Origin: Lachnospiraceae bacterium AB2028
Lineage (GTDB): Bacteria; Bacillota; Clostridia; Lachnospirales; Lachnospiraceae
NCBI GenBank assembly: GCA_000621425.1
Contig: JHYJ01000010.1
Location: 62,001 to 126,000, forward strand
Reading direction: 5' to 3'
Length of the DNA: 64,000 nucleotides
In this document: piece by piece, positions 51,071-60,198 of the stretch
Layout: each line of letters begins with the position of its first letter
Position numbering within the stretch: the stretch's first letter is position 1
Notes under the pieces: model-generated
Told to the model about the DNA's origin: nothing
The model's database searches: none
The model's input: only the letters and a program-made list of their open reading frames with translations
Translations under genes and position numbers: made by a program

Positions 51071-53419
51071 TTATTTGTCCTTCAGTTTCTGCTCCAGCTC
51101 CTCTGCCGAAACAGGCTTACTGTAATAATATCCCTGCATGACACGGATGCCTAAATCTCTCATGAGCCCAACCTGCTCATTAGTCTCTATACCTACCGCA
51201 ACGATCTCTATATTCATTTCCTTGGCAAGAGCAAGCAATGCATGAATTATCTCCATACGGCCGGGATCCGTTATTCCCTGGGGAATAAGGGTACGTGCAA
51301 GCTTGATGGTGGAGAAACCGCAGTCCCTGATATAAGAAATATTGATATCCCCACCGCCGAATTCATTCAGCGAAAGAGTATATCCAAACTGATGAAAGGC
51401 ACGCAGCGTATCCTTGGCAGATTCCGCAGCACCCATCATTACCTCATTGCTGACATCAAGTATCAGGTCAGAAGGCTTTATCTCAAGGCGTTCAATGACT
51501 TTTTCGAGACTCTCGATAAAATCAGCATCCAGCAGCTGCAGCGGCGCAAGATTTATGGTAGTACTAAGGTTCATTCCATATTTTTTATTCCAGGCAGCAA
51601 CCTGCTCAAGGGATTTATGGGCAGTCCACATTCCCAGCTGACTCATCATTCCGCTTTCTTCCGCAATGGGGATCAGCTCGCCGGGGGTACAGTCCTCAAA
51701 ACCGCTTACACGCAGGCGGGGGAAAACTTCGACACCCACTATGCTTCCGTCTGCCGTATCAAACTGGGGCTGATAGTACAGAAGAAAATCGTTCTCCAGC
51801 TCTGAATGCTTAAGCTGCTTTTCTATCTTCCGGCGCCTTTCCACATCCGCAACCATTCCTTTATCAAAGAAACAGAAGTCATCCCTTTTCTTGCTGCGCT
51901 TTACTATGTACATAGCTGCATCTGCATACTGGAGCAGATCCTCAGCATTCATGGAATCATCAGGATAAACGGCAATTCCTATGCTGGCAGACAGGCTGAA
52001 TATAAAGTTATCAAGCACCAGCGGCCTGTTGAAAACACTCTGTAGCTCCTTTGCCGCCTCCGTAACATCATCCCTGTCATTCACATGGGAGTAGAAAATG
52101 ACAAACTCGTCACCGCCGTTTCTTATGCAGGTATACCTGGCCGGAAGCTCCCGCATCCTCTTTCCGAATTCCTCCAGTACGCGGTCGCCCATCTCATGGC
52201 CGTAGGTATCATTGACAGGCTTGAAGTGGTTTAAGTCCACACCGAATACCGCAAATTTTGTCTGATATTTTTCGGCATCATATATCAAATTGTTCAATAC
52301 CTTTAAGCCGTGCCGTCTGTTGAAAAGTCCGGTAAGCAGGTCTGTCGATGACAGGTATTCCAGGTCGCGGTTTACACGCTTCAGGTCCCTGGTCTTTTCC
52401 TCCACCTGGGCCTCGAGGGAAGTATTCAGTTCCTGCTGCTGCTTCAGAAGTTTCTCACTGAGTCCGCTGTTCTGCAGAAGGGCGTACATAATGAAATATG
52501 CCAGCAGAGCAATAAGTATATATGAAAATTCCACCTGTGATAATACGCCGGTCAGACGGAGTACCACCACCACTACTATAAGTATGGGAATGATGAGACG
52601 CACATAGACCATGCGTCTGCCTTCCTCTCCGTTTTCCTTCAGGACATATTCATACTTATTATGTGCCTGCGACAATGTACCCCATGCCATTCCCACCATG
52701 AACAGCATATACAGAAGGTCCATATATATATTTTCCGGATCCTTGCCGATAGCCTCAATGTAGGAATAACGGAAATCGATCAATATATATCCCATGATAC
52801 ATATGGGTATCAGATTGGTTCCCCTTCTCAGGTTTCCGTAACCGATATAATAAATAACATGGCATCCACCAACCACAATAACGATATTCACGAAAAAATA
52901 TGCATATGCCCTTATCAGTGCCGGGTCATTCTCCGCAAGCAAGCCTGCGGCCTGAACCAGTTTGGCTACAACCGCAAAACTGATGACAGTTATCAGAAAA
53001 ACATTGGCAGCGGTAACAAAAAGATCCCTTTTCTTGAGCTTATAATATAAATATAAAACGATAGTTGACCCGTACAGATAGTTCGGGGCGAGATAGATAG
53101 TTCTTACCAGGGTATCACGCGGTTCTTCCATATGCCGGAAGATATCATTTACGAACAGGATGATATCCGCCACTGCCCACATACCTATACCAAATGCGAG
53201 CAGAATTGCAAGGATACGGAATTTTCCCATATCCTTCATGCATGTCAGTATCACGATAACGCAGAGTATAGTCGTGACGGGAGAAAACAGTTCTATCCAG
53301 AAACTGTTCTCTGCAAAAGTCGAGACGGCAAATCCGACATATGCTGCCAGAGCTAATATAGCCAGTACCAGCCGGCCTTTTCTCTTTATGAAACTATCTG
53401 TGCCTTTACTTTGATCCAA
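51071..53419 (-). CDS. Membrane GGDEF protein with degenerate EAL domain
   Basis: A 782-residue c-di-GMP protein. About eight N-terminal helices (to about residue 260) are followed by two more and a coiled coil, then GGDEF (motif RNGGDEF, intact) and EAL domains. The EAL domain has lost key residues: EVF for EAL, LDVSNEV for LExTE, NEFGGG for DDFGTG, IKLA for KID, and AVGIET for AEGVET. It should not hydrolyse c-di-GMP but may bind or regulate. The longest frame begins with a TTG at 53437; a TTG at 53419 has GAGGTGGGGA upstream and is preferred. It follows a possible 23-codon ORF, whose stop overlaps the ribosome site. Confidence 0.88.
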   Translation of the reverse strand: MDQSKGTDSFIKRKGRLVLAILALAAYVGFAVSTFAENSFWIELFSPVTTILCVIVILTCMKDMGKFRILAILLAFGIGMWAVADIILFVNDIFRHMEEPRDTLVRTIYLAPNYLYGSTIVLYLYYKLKKRDLFVTAANVFLITVISFAVVAKLVQAAGLLAENDPALIRAYAYFFVNIVIVVGGCHVIYYIGYGNLRRGTNLIPICIMGYILIDFRYSYIEAIGKDPENIYMDLLYMLFMVGMAWGTLSQAHNKYEYVLKENGEEGRRMVYVRLIIPILIVVVVVLRLTGVLSQVEFSYILIALLAYFIMYALLQNSGLSEKLLKQQQELNTSLEAQVEEKTRDLKRVNRDLEYLSSTDLLTGLFNRRHGLKVLNNLIYDAEKYQTKFAVFGVDLNHFKPVNDTYGHEMGDRVLEEFGKRMRELPARYTCIRNGGDEFVIFYSHVNDRDDVTEAAKELQSVFNRPLVLDNFIFSLSASIGIAVYPDDSMNAEDLLQYADAAMYIVKRSKKRDDFCFFDKGMVADVERRRKIEKQLKHSELENDFLLYYQPQFDTADGSIVGVEVFPRLRVSGFEDCTPGELIPIAEESGMMSQLGMWTAHKSLEQVAAWNKKYGMNLSTTINLAPLQLLDADFIESLEKVIERLEIKPSDLILDVSNEVMMGAAESAKDTLRAFHQFGYTLSLNEFGGGDINISYIRDCGFSTIKLARTLIPQGITDPGRMEIIHALLALAKEMNIEIVAVGIETNEQVGLMRDLGIRVMQGYYYSKPVSAEELEQKLKDK

Positions 53420-53433
53420 AGCCGGTCCCCACC

Positions 53434-53505
53434 TCAAAGAAATTCTGCAACAAATTCCGTCACATTATTTCTGTCATAAAGTGCCGCCATTTCTGCTTGA
53501 GACAT
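53434..53505 (-). CDS. Possible 23-codon small ORF before the GGDEF-EAL gene
   Basis: ATG at 53505 with GAGGG nine bases upstream encodes 23 residues (MSQAEMAALYDRNNVTEFV..L), ending in a TGA that overlaps the ribosome site of the next gene. The frame is also open further upstream from a GTG. The composition is protein-like, helical and acidic. It could be a small protein or act to couple translation to the GGDEF-EAL gene. No homologue is known to me. Confidence 0.35.
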   Translation of the reverse strand: MSQAEMAALYDRNNVTEFVAEFL

Positions 53506-53581
53506 ACTTGAATGTCCCTCACGGAAACCGGCGGCACCTTGAATTAACACCAATTCCTTTATTATCCGGGAATAATTATTA

Positions 53582-54964
53582 TCAGTTGTACAGAGTCTCC
53601 GCCATCTTTGCGATCTCATCAGCAGCTGCATGAAGCTCTTCTATGGTCGCATTGATAGTGCTCATCTCTTCGTTCTCTGTCTCTATGCTCTCGCTGATCT
53701 GACGGATCTTCTGCAGGATGTCCTTAACGGAGTCATTGACATTATTGAGCTTTTCAGAAATATGGCCTGTGGTCTCCTTGGTAGAACGGGACAGTGTCTG
53801 AACTTCCGTAGCAACAACCGCAAAGCCTCTTCCTGCATCGCCTGCTCTTGCTGCTTCAATGGAAGCATTCAGTGAAAGAAGGTTTGTCTTGTTTGCAATG
53901 CTCTGGATGCTGCCGATAATCTCCATGGATGCATTTACGGCCTGCTCGATAGCAGTAGCGGCCTTGGTAACCTCTTCCTGCCTCATTGATACATCCTGCA
54001 TCTGGTTGGTAGCCTTCTCAACATTTGCAGAGATCTCTGCGATACCGGAACGAAGGGACTCGATATTCGGTTCCATCTCTTCCTCAAAGCGTGCCTTATT
54101 CTTCTTCTGTTCGGTGATATCAAGTATAGTTCCTGCTGCCATAAGAGGCTTTAAGTCTTTTGACCATACTACATAGCTGGATGCCCTAACCCATACCCAG
54201 TGTCCGTCCTTGTGCTTGATACGGTATTCCATATCAAAGACTGTACGACCGGTAGGATCGGAAAGCTGCTTGCCCATAGTTTCTGATGCTGAAGCAACAT
54301 CATCCGGATGGATCCTGGTGATCCAGGACTGCATTATATCAGGGAACTCAGATGACCTGGGTGTGAAGCCCAGGATCTTCTTGAACTGGTCTGAATAAAC
54401 CATAGGTGAATTGATATCATCAATGGCATACTTGGTAAGATCCATGCTCCAGCTGCCTTCCAGCATCATCAATTCTACTGCCTGCTGCCTTCTGGAGTCA
54501 TGCTCAAAGATCTCGGCATTCTTTTTCTGCTCGTCTATATCTGAGAATGTACCTATGAACTCCTTGGGATTTCCGTTTGCATAACGGATGCACTCACCGG
54601 CTGCATGGTACCATTTATATCCGTCCTTCTTTGTGAGAAGACGGTAATCTATATCGAACTTTGCACGGCCGCTCTTATCGCCTGCTGCCGCACCGAAACA
54701 TTCAAATACTGCAGGTGCATCATCCTGGTGCATTACCTTGCCCAATGCATCAAGCGTGTCGGGAAGTTCTGCCTTGCTGTAACCCAGCATCCTGCGGAAC
54801 TCATCGCTGTACTCAACAGCAGCCTGATTGCCGGCTTCATCATAAAAGCATTTCCAGATACCAAGATGGGTACTGTTGTTTACTGCCTCCAGCTCTGTCC
54901 TGCTGTCTGCCAGCTCAGCCTTTAACCTCGCGATTTCCTGTTCAAGAGAAACATTCGTAGCCAT
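53582..54964 (-). CDS. Soluble PAS-PAS methyl-accepting chemotaxis-type receptor
   Basis: A 460-residue receptor without membrane helices, so it acts in the cytoplasm. A short coiled coil ([17 protein letters not shown]) is followed by two PAS domains (about 40-155 and 180-300), each with a PAC end ([27 protein letters not shown]). The C-terminal signalling coil carries the MCP core [21 protein letters not shown] and [11 protein letters not shown]. No C-terminal pentapeptide is present. The ATG at 54964 has GGAGGAGAGGG upstream; the frame extends 15 more codons without support. Likely an Aer-like energy or ligand sensor. Confidence 0.9.
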   Translation of the reverse strand: MATNVSLEQEIARLKAELADSRTELEAVNNSTHLGIWKCFYDEAGNQAAVEYSDEFRRMLGYSKAELPDTLDALGKVMHQDDAPAVFECFGAAAGDKSGRAKFDIDYRLLTKKDGYKWYHAAGECIRYANGNPKEFIGTFSDIDEQKKNAEIFEHDSRRQQAVELMMLEGSWSMDLTKYAIDDINSPMVYSDQFKKILGFTPRSSEFPDIMQSWITRIHPDDVASASETMGKQLSDPTGRTVFDMEYRIKHKDGHWVWVRASSYVVWSKDLKPLMAAGTILDITEQKKNKARFEEEMEPNIESLRSGIAEISANVEKATNQMQDVSMRQEEVTKAATAIEQAVNASMEIIGSIQSIANKTNLLSLNASIEAARAGDAGRGFAVVATEVQTLSRSTKETTGHISEKLNNVNDSVKDILQKIRQISESIETENEEMSTINATIEELHAAADEIAKMAETLYN

Positions 54965-55098
54965 ATAACCCTCTCCTCCTCTTTTTGGTTTTTGTTTAAC
55001 CCGTAACAATACTGATTTACGGCCTCATAATGAGAAACCCCTAATGTTAATTTTACCATAAACAGGCCCTGTTACAAAATATTTTTGCAGACAGTTCC

Positions 55099-57261
55099 TT
55101 ATTCTTTTATCTTTTCCGCAGGCAGGAATGTCCTGAGTTTCTCTCTCAGATCGCTGCTTACAATTGGCTTGGTAAGATAATCGTCAAACCCTTCTGAAAT
55201 ATACCTTTCCCTTGCCCCGGATATGGCATCTGCTGTCAGGCAGATGAAAGGCGTGCCGGCATTCAGGCTGTCCGGATCTTCTTTTATCCTGTTCATTGCC
55301 GTGGTACCGTCCATTTCAGGCATGCGCTGGTCCATAAGGATGATGTCATACTTATTCTCCCTTGCCATTGCAATAGATGCCTCCCCGCTTGCGGCTGTGT
55401 CTATCTTTATGCCGGTCTTTTTGAGCAGGCCCTTTACAACAGTCAGGTTCATAGAAGTATCATCAACCACAAGGATATAAGCACCTTCGGTAAAAAGCGT
55501 CTCCTTCTTGGCTGACATTGTACTTATGCTCTTTTTGTACTTTTCACGGAAGTCGCCTATGGGCTCGTTTGAAACCACCTTCTGGGGCAGCTTAATTGTA
55601 AAGGTGGAACCCTTTCCGTACTCAGTATCCACGTCTATGGTACCGTCCATCATATCCACGAGGCTTCCGGTGATTGCAAGCCCCAGTCCCGTGCCTTCAA
55701 TGGAACTGTTCTTCTCGATGTCCATTCTCTCGAATTTCTTGAACAGCTTAACCTTTTCCTCATCCTTTATGCCCATACCGGTATCCTTTACGGATATCAC
55801 AAGAAGGATCATATCGCCACAGCCCATATCCTTATCGGTGGTTATTGATAAGGTAACGCTGCCTTTTTCCGTATATTTCACGGCATTGTTCAGTAGATTC
55901 GTGATCACCTGGCGGATCCTGACCTCATCGCCTTTAAGTCCGTCCGGCAGGGTATTGTCTATATCTACCTCATAGCTAAGGCCCTTACTCTTTGCCTTAA
56001 AAGAGATCATGTTGCTGACATCATTGAGCACGGAGCTTAACTTATAGTCATTGTCTACTATCTCCATCTTACCGGCTTCAATCTTGGAAAAATCAAGTAT
56101 GTCATTGATTATGGAAAGAAGGTTCTTGCCGGCACTGTCGATATTTCCCGAGTAATTGCATATATTTGAAAAAATCTTTACTATTTCATCACGGTCCTCC
56201 GGCAGCTTATCCCTGGCATTCAGGCTTTCGGTCAAAAGCATCTCATTCATGCCCAGGACCGCATTGATGGGGGTTCTTATCTCGTGGGACATATTTGCCA
56301 GGAATTCACTCTTTGCGGCATTCGATTTCTCGGCTGAAAACTTTGCCAGTTCCAGCTCTTCCTTTGCAATATTCTTCTGCTCATAACTAACTATCATGAT
56401 GAGCATGACAGTGAAGAATACTATGATAAGGGATACAATGAAAAGCACTACGGCTATGATCTTGTAGGGATCGTTTTCAGCCCCTTCAACCACGCCCTGG
56501 GAAAGAATATTTTTCATCCAGACAGCAAGGAAAAAACCGCCCAGACAGCAGACGGTGGTCACAATTATAAACAGCGGCCTGAAAACATCCAGCACACGGT
56601 TCAGCCTGCCGCCCTCCCGGACCTCCGCTGTCCTGCTGAATTCTTTGGAAAGGGCAACGGGAATGAACAGCCCGCAGATGCAGTTTATGACGGAGAAGTA
56701 GTTATAGGGATCCAGCCATTCAGACGGCCAGTCAAAGCAGGATGCCGTCCAGTATCCGAATTCCGTAGCGATATATATGAAAATAACAACGGCAGTATTA
56801 GGAAACGTCACGCCGTTTTTCTTATTCTTAAGATAGTAGATTATTGAATCAAGAGCCAGGCAGATAGATATTGTCGCACAGGACACCTGCCAAAGATTAT
56901 TGAAAATGCCGCCGTACTGAAGATACAGTGCCAGCTGGGCAATATTCAAGGGCACCGGCAATAATGCAAGAATAGAAAATGACTTTATGCCTCTTTCCTT
57001 GCGAAGACCGAACTGCATAAAGACCATAACGATAAAGGCAAGGTTCCAGCCAAAATATGCCAGTATCGACGACACATTCGGATCATCCCCCATTACCAGT
57101 GCATAAACACACCAGTAATAATTTGAAAGAACTTCTCCAAGGAAAAAAATAACAGCATAAATAAACGGCCTGCGCGTATATTTAAAATAGCCGAACAAGC
57201 ACAGCATCAGACCTACAAGATCTACAATAATTGTAAAAATGTTTACAGCCTGTTCAAACAT
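55099..57261 (-). CDS. Hybrid histidine kinase with seven-helix input and receiver domain
   Basis: A 720-residue sensor. Seven N-terminal helices (to about 250) are followed by one more near 265-292 and a coiled coil, then HisKA (NMSHEIRTPINAVLGMNEML with His326), HATPase_c (N-box RQVITNLLNNAVKYTEKG; G-boxes GTGLGLAITGSL) and a C-terminal receiver domain (ILVVDDTSMN; phospho-accepting D644 in ILMDQRMPEMDG). All catalytic residues are present. No separate response regulator or HPt protein is encoded nearby. It forms a sensory block with the MCP and the GGDEF-EAL genes. Confidence 0.93.
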   Translation of the reverse strand: MFEQAVNIFTIIVDLVGLMLCLFGYFKYTRRPFIYAVIFFLGEVLSNYYWCVYALVMGDDPNVSSILAYFGWNLAFIVMVFMQFGLRKERGIKSFSILALLPVPLNIAQLALYLQYGGIFNNLWQVSCATISICLALDSIIYYLKNKKNGVTFPNTAVVIFIYIATEFGYWTASCFDWPSEWLDPYNYFSVINCICGLFIPVALSKEFSRTAEVREGGRLNRVLDVFRPLFIIVTTVCCLGGFFLAVWMKNILSQGVVEGAENDPYKIIAVVLFIVSLIIVFFTVMLIMIVSYEQKNIAKEELELAKFSAEKSNAAKSEFLANMSHEIRTPINAVLGMNEMLLTESLNARDKLPEDRDEIVKIFSNICNYSGNIDSAGKNLLSIINDILDFSKIEAGKMEIVDNDYKLSSVLNDVSNMISFKAKSKGLSYEVDIDNTLPDGLKGDEVRIRQVITNLLNNAVKYTEKGSVTLSITTDKDMGCGDMILLVISVKDTGMGIKDEEKVKLFKKFERMDIEKNSSIEGTGLGLAITGSLVDMMDGTIDVDTEYGKGSTFTIKLPQKVVSNEPIGDFREKYKKSISTMSAKKETLFTEGAYILVVDDTSMNLTVVKGLLKKTGIKIDTAASGEASIAMARENKYDIILMDQRMPEMDGTTAMNRIKEDPDSLNAGTPFICLTADAISGARERYISEGFDDYLTKPIVSSDLREKLRTFLPAEKIKE

Positions 57262-57287
57262 GATCCCCCCGCCAAAAGTTGCTTAAG

Positions 57288-57887
57288 TTACTTCTTCCTT
57301 ATGACCGCTATGGCGCAGGGCATGCGCCCATCAACCACAGTATATTCCACATCTTCGTAGCCCAAGTCCTTAAAGAACTGCTCATAGGACTCCATATCAA
57401 ACTGCTTTTCGAAGTCAGCCCCCAGCTTTTCAAGGAACTTCACGGCAGCTTTGCCCGTCCCCTTGGACATATTGATATAGGTAGGGATAATGATCATTCC
57501 GCCGGGCTTTACCACACGCTCCAGTTCCTTCAGGGCTTTTTCCGGCTCGGGAAGCAAGTGGATAACATTGCCTGCCACTACTTTGTCAAACCTGTCATCC
57601 CTGCATTTGATATCCGTGATGTCAGCCTTCCTGATCAGGACATTGGGATACTTGCGGCACTTCTTTGCAGCCTGCTTAAGCATGCCCGCAGAATAATCCG
57701 TAGCCAGCAGCTTCTTACAGGCCGGCGCAAGATATTTGCTTATGGCACCTGTACCACAGGCACATTCAAGCACTATATCCGTCGGCTCTATCATTTCAGC
57801 CACTTTTTCACCGGTACCGTTGAAAACCTTACCATTGTACACGGTCTCGAATGCATCATATAAAGGTGATACTTTATCCCAGAACAT
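57288..57887 (-). CDS. Class I SAM-dependent methyltransferase
   Basis: A 199-residue enzyme. The SAM loop is VLECACGTGAISKYLAPACK, followed by LLATDYSAGMLKQA and VVAGNVIHLLPEPEKALKEL (motif II and III patterns). It resembles the UbiE/Methyltransf_11 group. Substrate unknown. The ribosome site is AGGGGAAGAGG. It lies 26 bp upstream of the hybrid kinase gene on the same strand. Confidence 0.88.
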   Translation of the reverse strand: MFWDKVSPLYDAFETVYNGKVFNGTGEKVAEMIEPTDIVLECACGTGAISKYLAPACKKLLATDYSAGMLKQAAKKCRKYPNVLIRKADITDIKCRDDRFDKVVAGNVIHLLPEPEKALKELERVVKPGGMIIIPTYINMSKGTGKAAVKFLEKLGADFEKQFDMESYEQFFKDLGYEDVEYTVVDGRMPCAIAVIRKK

Positions 57888-57955
57888 TTCCTCTTCCCCT
57901 CATTTTCGTATAAATCGACATATATATCATACAACAAATACGCTATTTTTGAAAC

Positions 57956-57988
57956 AAAAAAAAGCTCCCCCAAATATTGGGGGGGAGC
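57956..57988 (-). terminator. Rho-independent terminator of the acyl carrier protein gene
   Basis: On the minus strand GCTCCCCCCCAA pairs with TTGGGGGAGC (stem of about 8 GC pairs) and is followed by a run of eight or nine T residues, 42 bp past the ACP stop. Confidence 0.9.
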
Positions 57989-58029
57989 GAAGCATTCATT
58001 ATGTGGTGCAAAACACCTTCGGTAAGCGA

Positions 58030-58263
58030 TTAGCGTGTAAGCTCTTCCAGGAAGTCCTCTACATCACCTACTGTTTCCAGATCTGCGATCTTGTCATCAG
58101 GTATCTCGATATTGAACTCATCCTCAAACATAACAATAGCGTTAACAACATCGAATGAGCTTAAGTCAAGGTCTGCTACAAGCTTTGTATCCCTGGTGAT
58201 TTCTTCAGGGGGAACTGAGCACTCCGTAAGCTCTGATAAGATCTCTGTAATCTTCTGAAACAT
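58030..58263 (-). CDS. Acyl carrier protein
   Basis: A 77-residue four-helix carrier. The phosphopantetheine site is LDLSSFDVVNAIVMFEDEF, where Ser36 stands in the usual DSL position (here SSF). The rest (IPDDKIADLETVGDVEDFLEEL) is typical. It is probably a carrier for a dedicated ligase rather than the main fatty-acid ACP, since the next gene upstream is an AMP-dependent acyl ligase. The ribosome site is GAGAGGAG. Confidence 0.88.
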   Translation of the reverse strand: MFQKITEILSELTECSVPPEEITRDTKLVADLDLSSFDVVNAIVMFEDEFNIEIPDDKIADLETVGDVEDFLEELTR

Positions 58264-58445
58264 GTTTTGTCTCCTCTCTCTTTTACAATAATCTTTTGTT
58301 ATAAAACAATCTTCCGGCCACTGACTGTCCGGTGTTAATTCATATTAACTCAGGAATTTATCCCTTCGTTTGTGTCATTATAAACTACACTATATATTGA
58401 ACGCAATATATAATTATGTTTTTTATAAAGTCCTCTTTAACTGTC

Positions 58446-60080
58446 CTATTTTTTATAGCGGATTATCTTTTTTGTGGAATTTTTCTCAAATTCCGTATCC
58501 CTAAGGGTGATCTTGCGGATCTTCTTGAACTGGGGCTGAGGCTTGTTCCACTTGTCCATCATATCATCAAAGTACTTCTGGTCGCCCCTGTGCTCCTCGT
58601 TGGGATAGATCTCAGCAACCAGCATTCCCTTTTCGCCGGAAACAATGATCTCCTCCACGGCATCATCCTTAAGGAACTGCTCCTCTATCTCCTCCGGGGA
58701 AACATTCTCTCCGTTGCTTAATATGATGAGATTTTTCTTTCTGCCGGTGATAAAGATGAAACCGTCATCGTCGATGGTTCCCAGGTCACCGGTATAGAAC
58801 CAGCCGTCCTTCATAACCTCGGCCGTAGCCTCTTCGTTCTTATAATATCCCAGCATAACCTGATCGCCGCGGGTCATTATCTCACCGTCAGGCGAAATCT
58901 TCACCTCGCAGCCGGGAAGCGCAGTACCCACGCTGTTCTGACGCACATAGAGGTTACGGTTTACCGACAGCACCGGGGAACACTCCGTGATGCCGTAGCC
59001 CACCAGAATCTCTATGCCCCATGTGTGGAAAGCCTTTACATACTTATCATCCATGTATGCGCCGCCGGCGATGATGTATTCAAGATTGCCGCCCAGGGCC
59101 TCATGAATCTCCTTAAAGAGCTTTCTCCTGACATCTATTCCGACAGCTAACAGGCCGTTGCTCAGTTTCTCTGCTGCCGCAACTGCCTTTTCCTTATTCT
59201 GCTTCTTGATGTTGCTGCGGATCATCTTATAGAAGGTTTCCACGAAAAGCGGCACCAGGATAAGAGTCTGAGGCTTCTCGTTCTTGATGTCCCTGGAAAC
59301 ATTCCTTAAGTTGCCGTTTATGAATACCTTATATCTGTAATTGTATACTGCAAAAAACGATGTCAGCAGGCCGAAAGCATGGTGGTAGGGAAGCGCCGAA
59401 ATGGAAGGTCCCTCCAGGATAAAGTTCTTGCAGGCTGCATCTATATCGAAAGCCATATTCTTCTGGCTGAGCATTACGCCCTTGCTCTGACCAGTAGTTC
59501 CGGAAGTGAAGAAGATGGTAGCCAGCTTATCAGGATCTATCTTGTAGTCCACAAAGCTTGTGTCGCCGCCATCTATCATGGCAGTTCCCTTTTCAATCAT
59601 TACGGGAATCTCTGACATAGGATAAATTGTCATCTTCTCGCCGTTTTCAAGGGTAAGGCTCTTGCCATTTTCATCATCCTGAACGCCCTCAAAACCGGAT
59701 ATGTACTTGTCTGAGATAAAAGCAGCTTTACATTCTGCCTGGGTAAGGAGCTGAAGTTTCTTTTCTGCCGGCAGGTCTTTGTCGAGACATACGGATACAT
59801 TGCCGCCGTTGGCCACAGCAAGGAATGCGGTAACCCAGCCGTAGGAGTTCTCGCCCATGATGGCAATGCTCACATCATGGAATCCCTGTGAATACAGGTA
59901 TGTTCCCAGTCCTTCGATGTCTGCCTTGTACTTGGTGGGAGTCACCTCCACCACGTTTTTCCCTTCGCAATATGCAATGGCAACTACATCCGGCTCTTCC
60001 TCCGCACGCTTGTTTATCATATACTTGAAATCCGTATTCAGGGGATTGTCGTAATAAGGATAGGGTTTATTGCGCTTCAT
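58446..60080 (-). CDS. AMP-dependent acyl ligase (AMP-binding enzyme)
   Basis: A 544-residue adenylating enzyme. The motif ATIFFTSGTTGQSKGVMLSQ is the nucleotide loop, followed by YGITECSPV and WFYTGDLGTIDDDGFIFITG with GRKKNLIILSNGENVSPEEIE. All signature residues are present. The ATG at 60080 has an AAGGAGGAG site; the frame extends 11 codons upstream without one. An ACP gene follows 182 bp downstream, suggesting that this is an acyl-ACP ligase rather than an acyl-CoA synthetase. Substrate unknown. Confidence 0.9.
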   Translation of the reverse strand: MKRNKPYPYYDNPLNTDFKYMINKRAEEEPDVVAIAYCEGKNVVEVTPTKYKADIEGLGTYLYSQGFHDVSIAIMGENSYGWVTAFLAVANGGNVSVCLDKDLPAEKKLQLLTQAECKAAFISDKYISGFEGVQDDENGKSLTLENGEKMTIYPMSEIPVMIEKGTAMIDGGDTSFVDYKIDPDKLATIFFTSGTTGQSKGVMLSQKNMAFDIDAACKNFILEGPSISALPYHHAFGLLTSFFAVYNYRYKVFINGNLRNVSRDIKNEKPQTLILVPLFVETFYKMIRSNIKKQNKEKAVAAAEKLSNGLLAVGIDVRRKLFKEIHEALGGNLEYIIAGGAYMDDKYVKAFHTWGIEILVGYGITECSPVLSVNRNLYVRQNSVGTALPGCEVKISPDGEIMTRGDQVMLGYYKNEEATAEVMKDGWFYTGDLGTIDDDGFIFITGRKKNLIILSNGENVSPEEIEEQFLKDDAVEEIIVSGEKGMLVAEIYPNEEHRGDQKYFDDMMDKWNKPQPQFKKIRKITLRDTEFEKNSTKKIIRYKK

Positions 60081-60198
60081 GTCTCCTCCTTCTGCCACAA
60101 GGCGGTTGCCCATGACATCATTTATTAATGATAAGCTTTCAGCAATATAATTTTCCGTTCAACGAAAAGATAATAACAAATGGGCTCAAATGTTGCAA

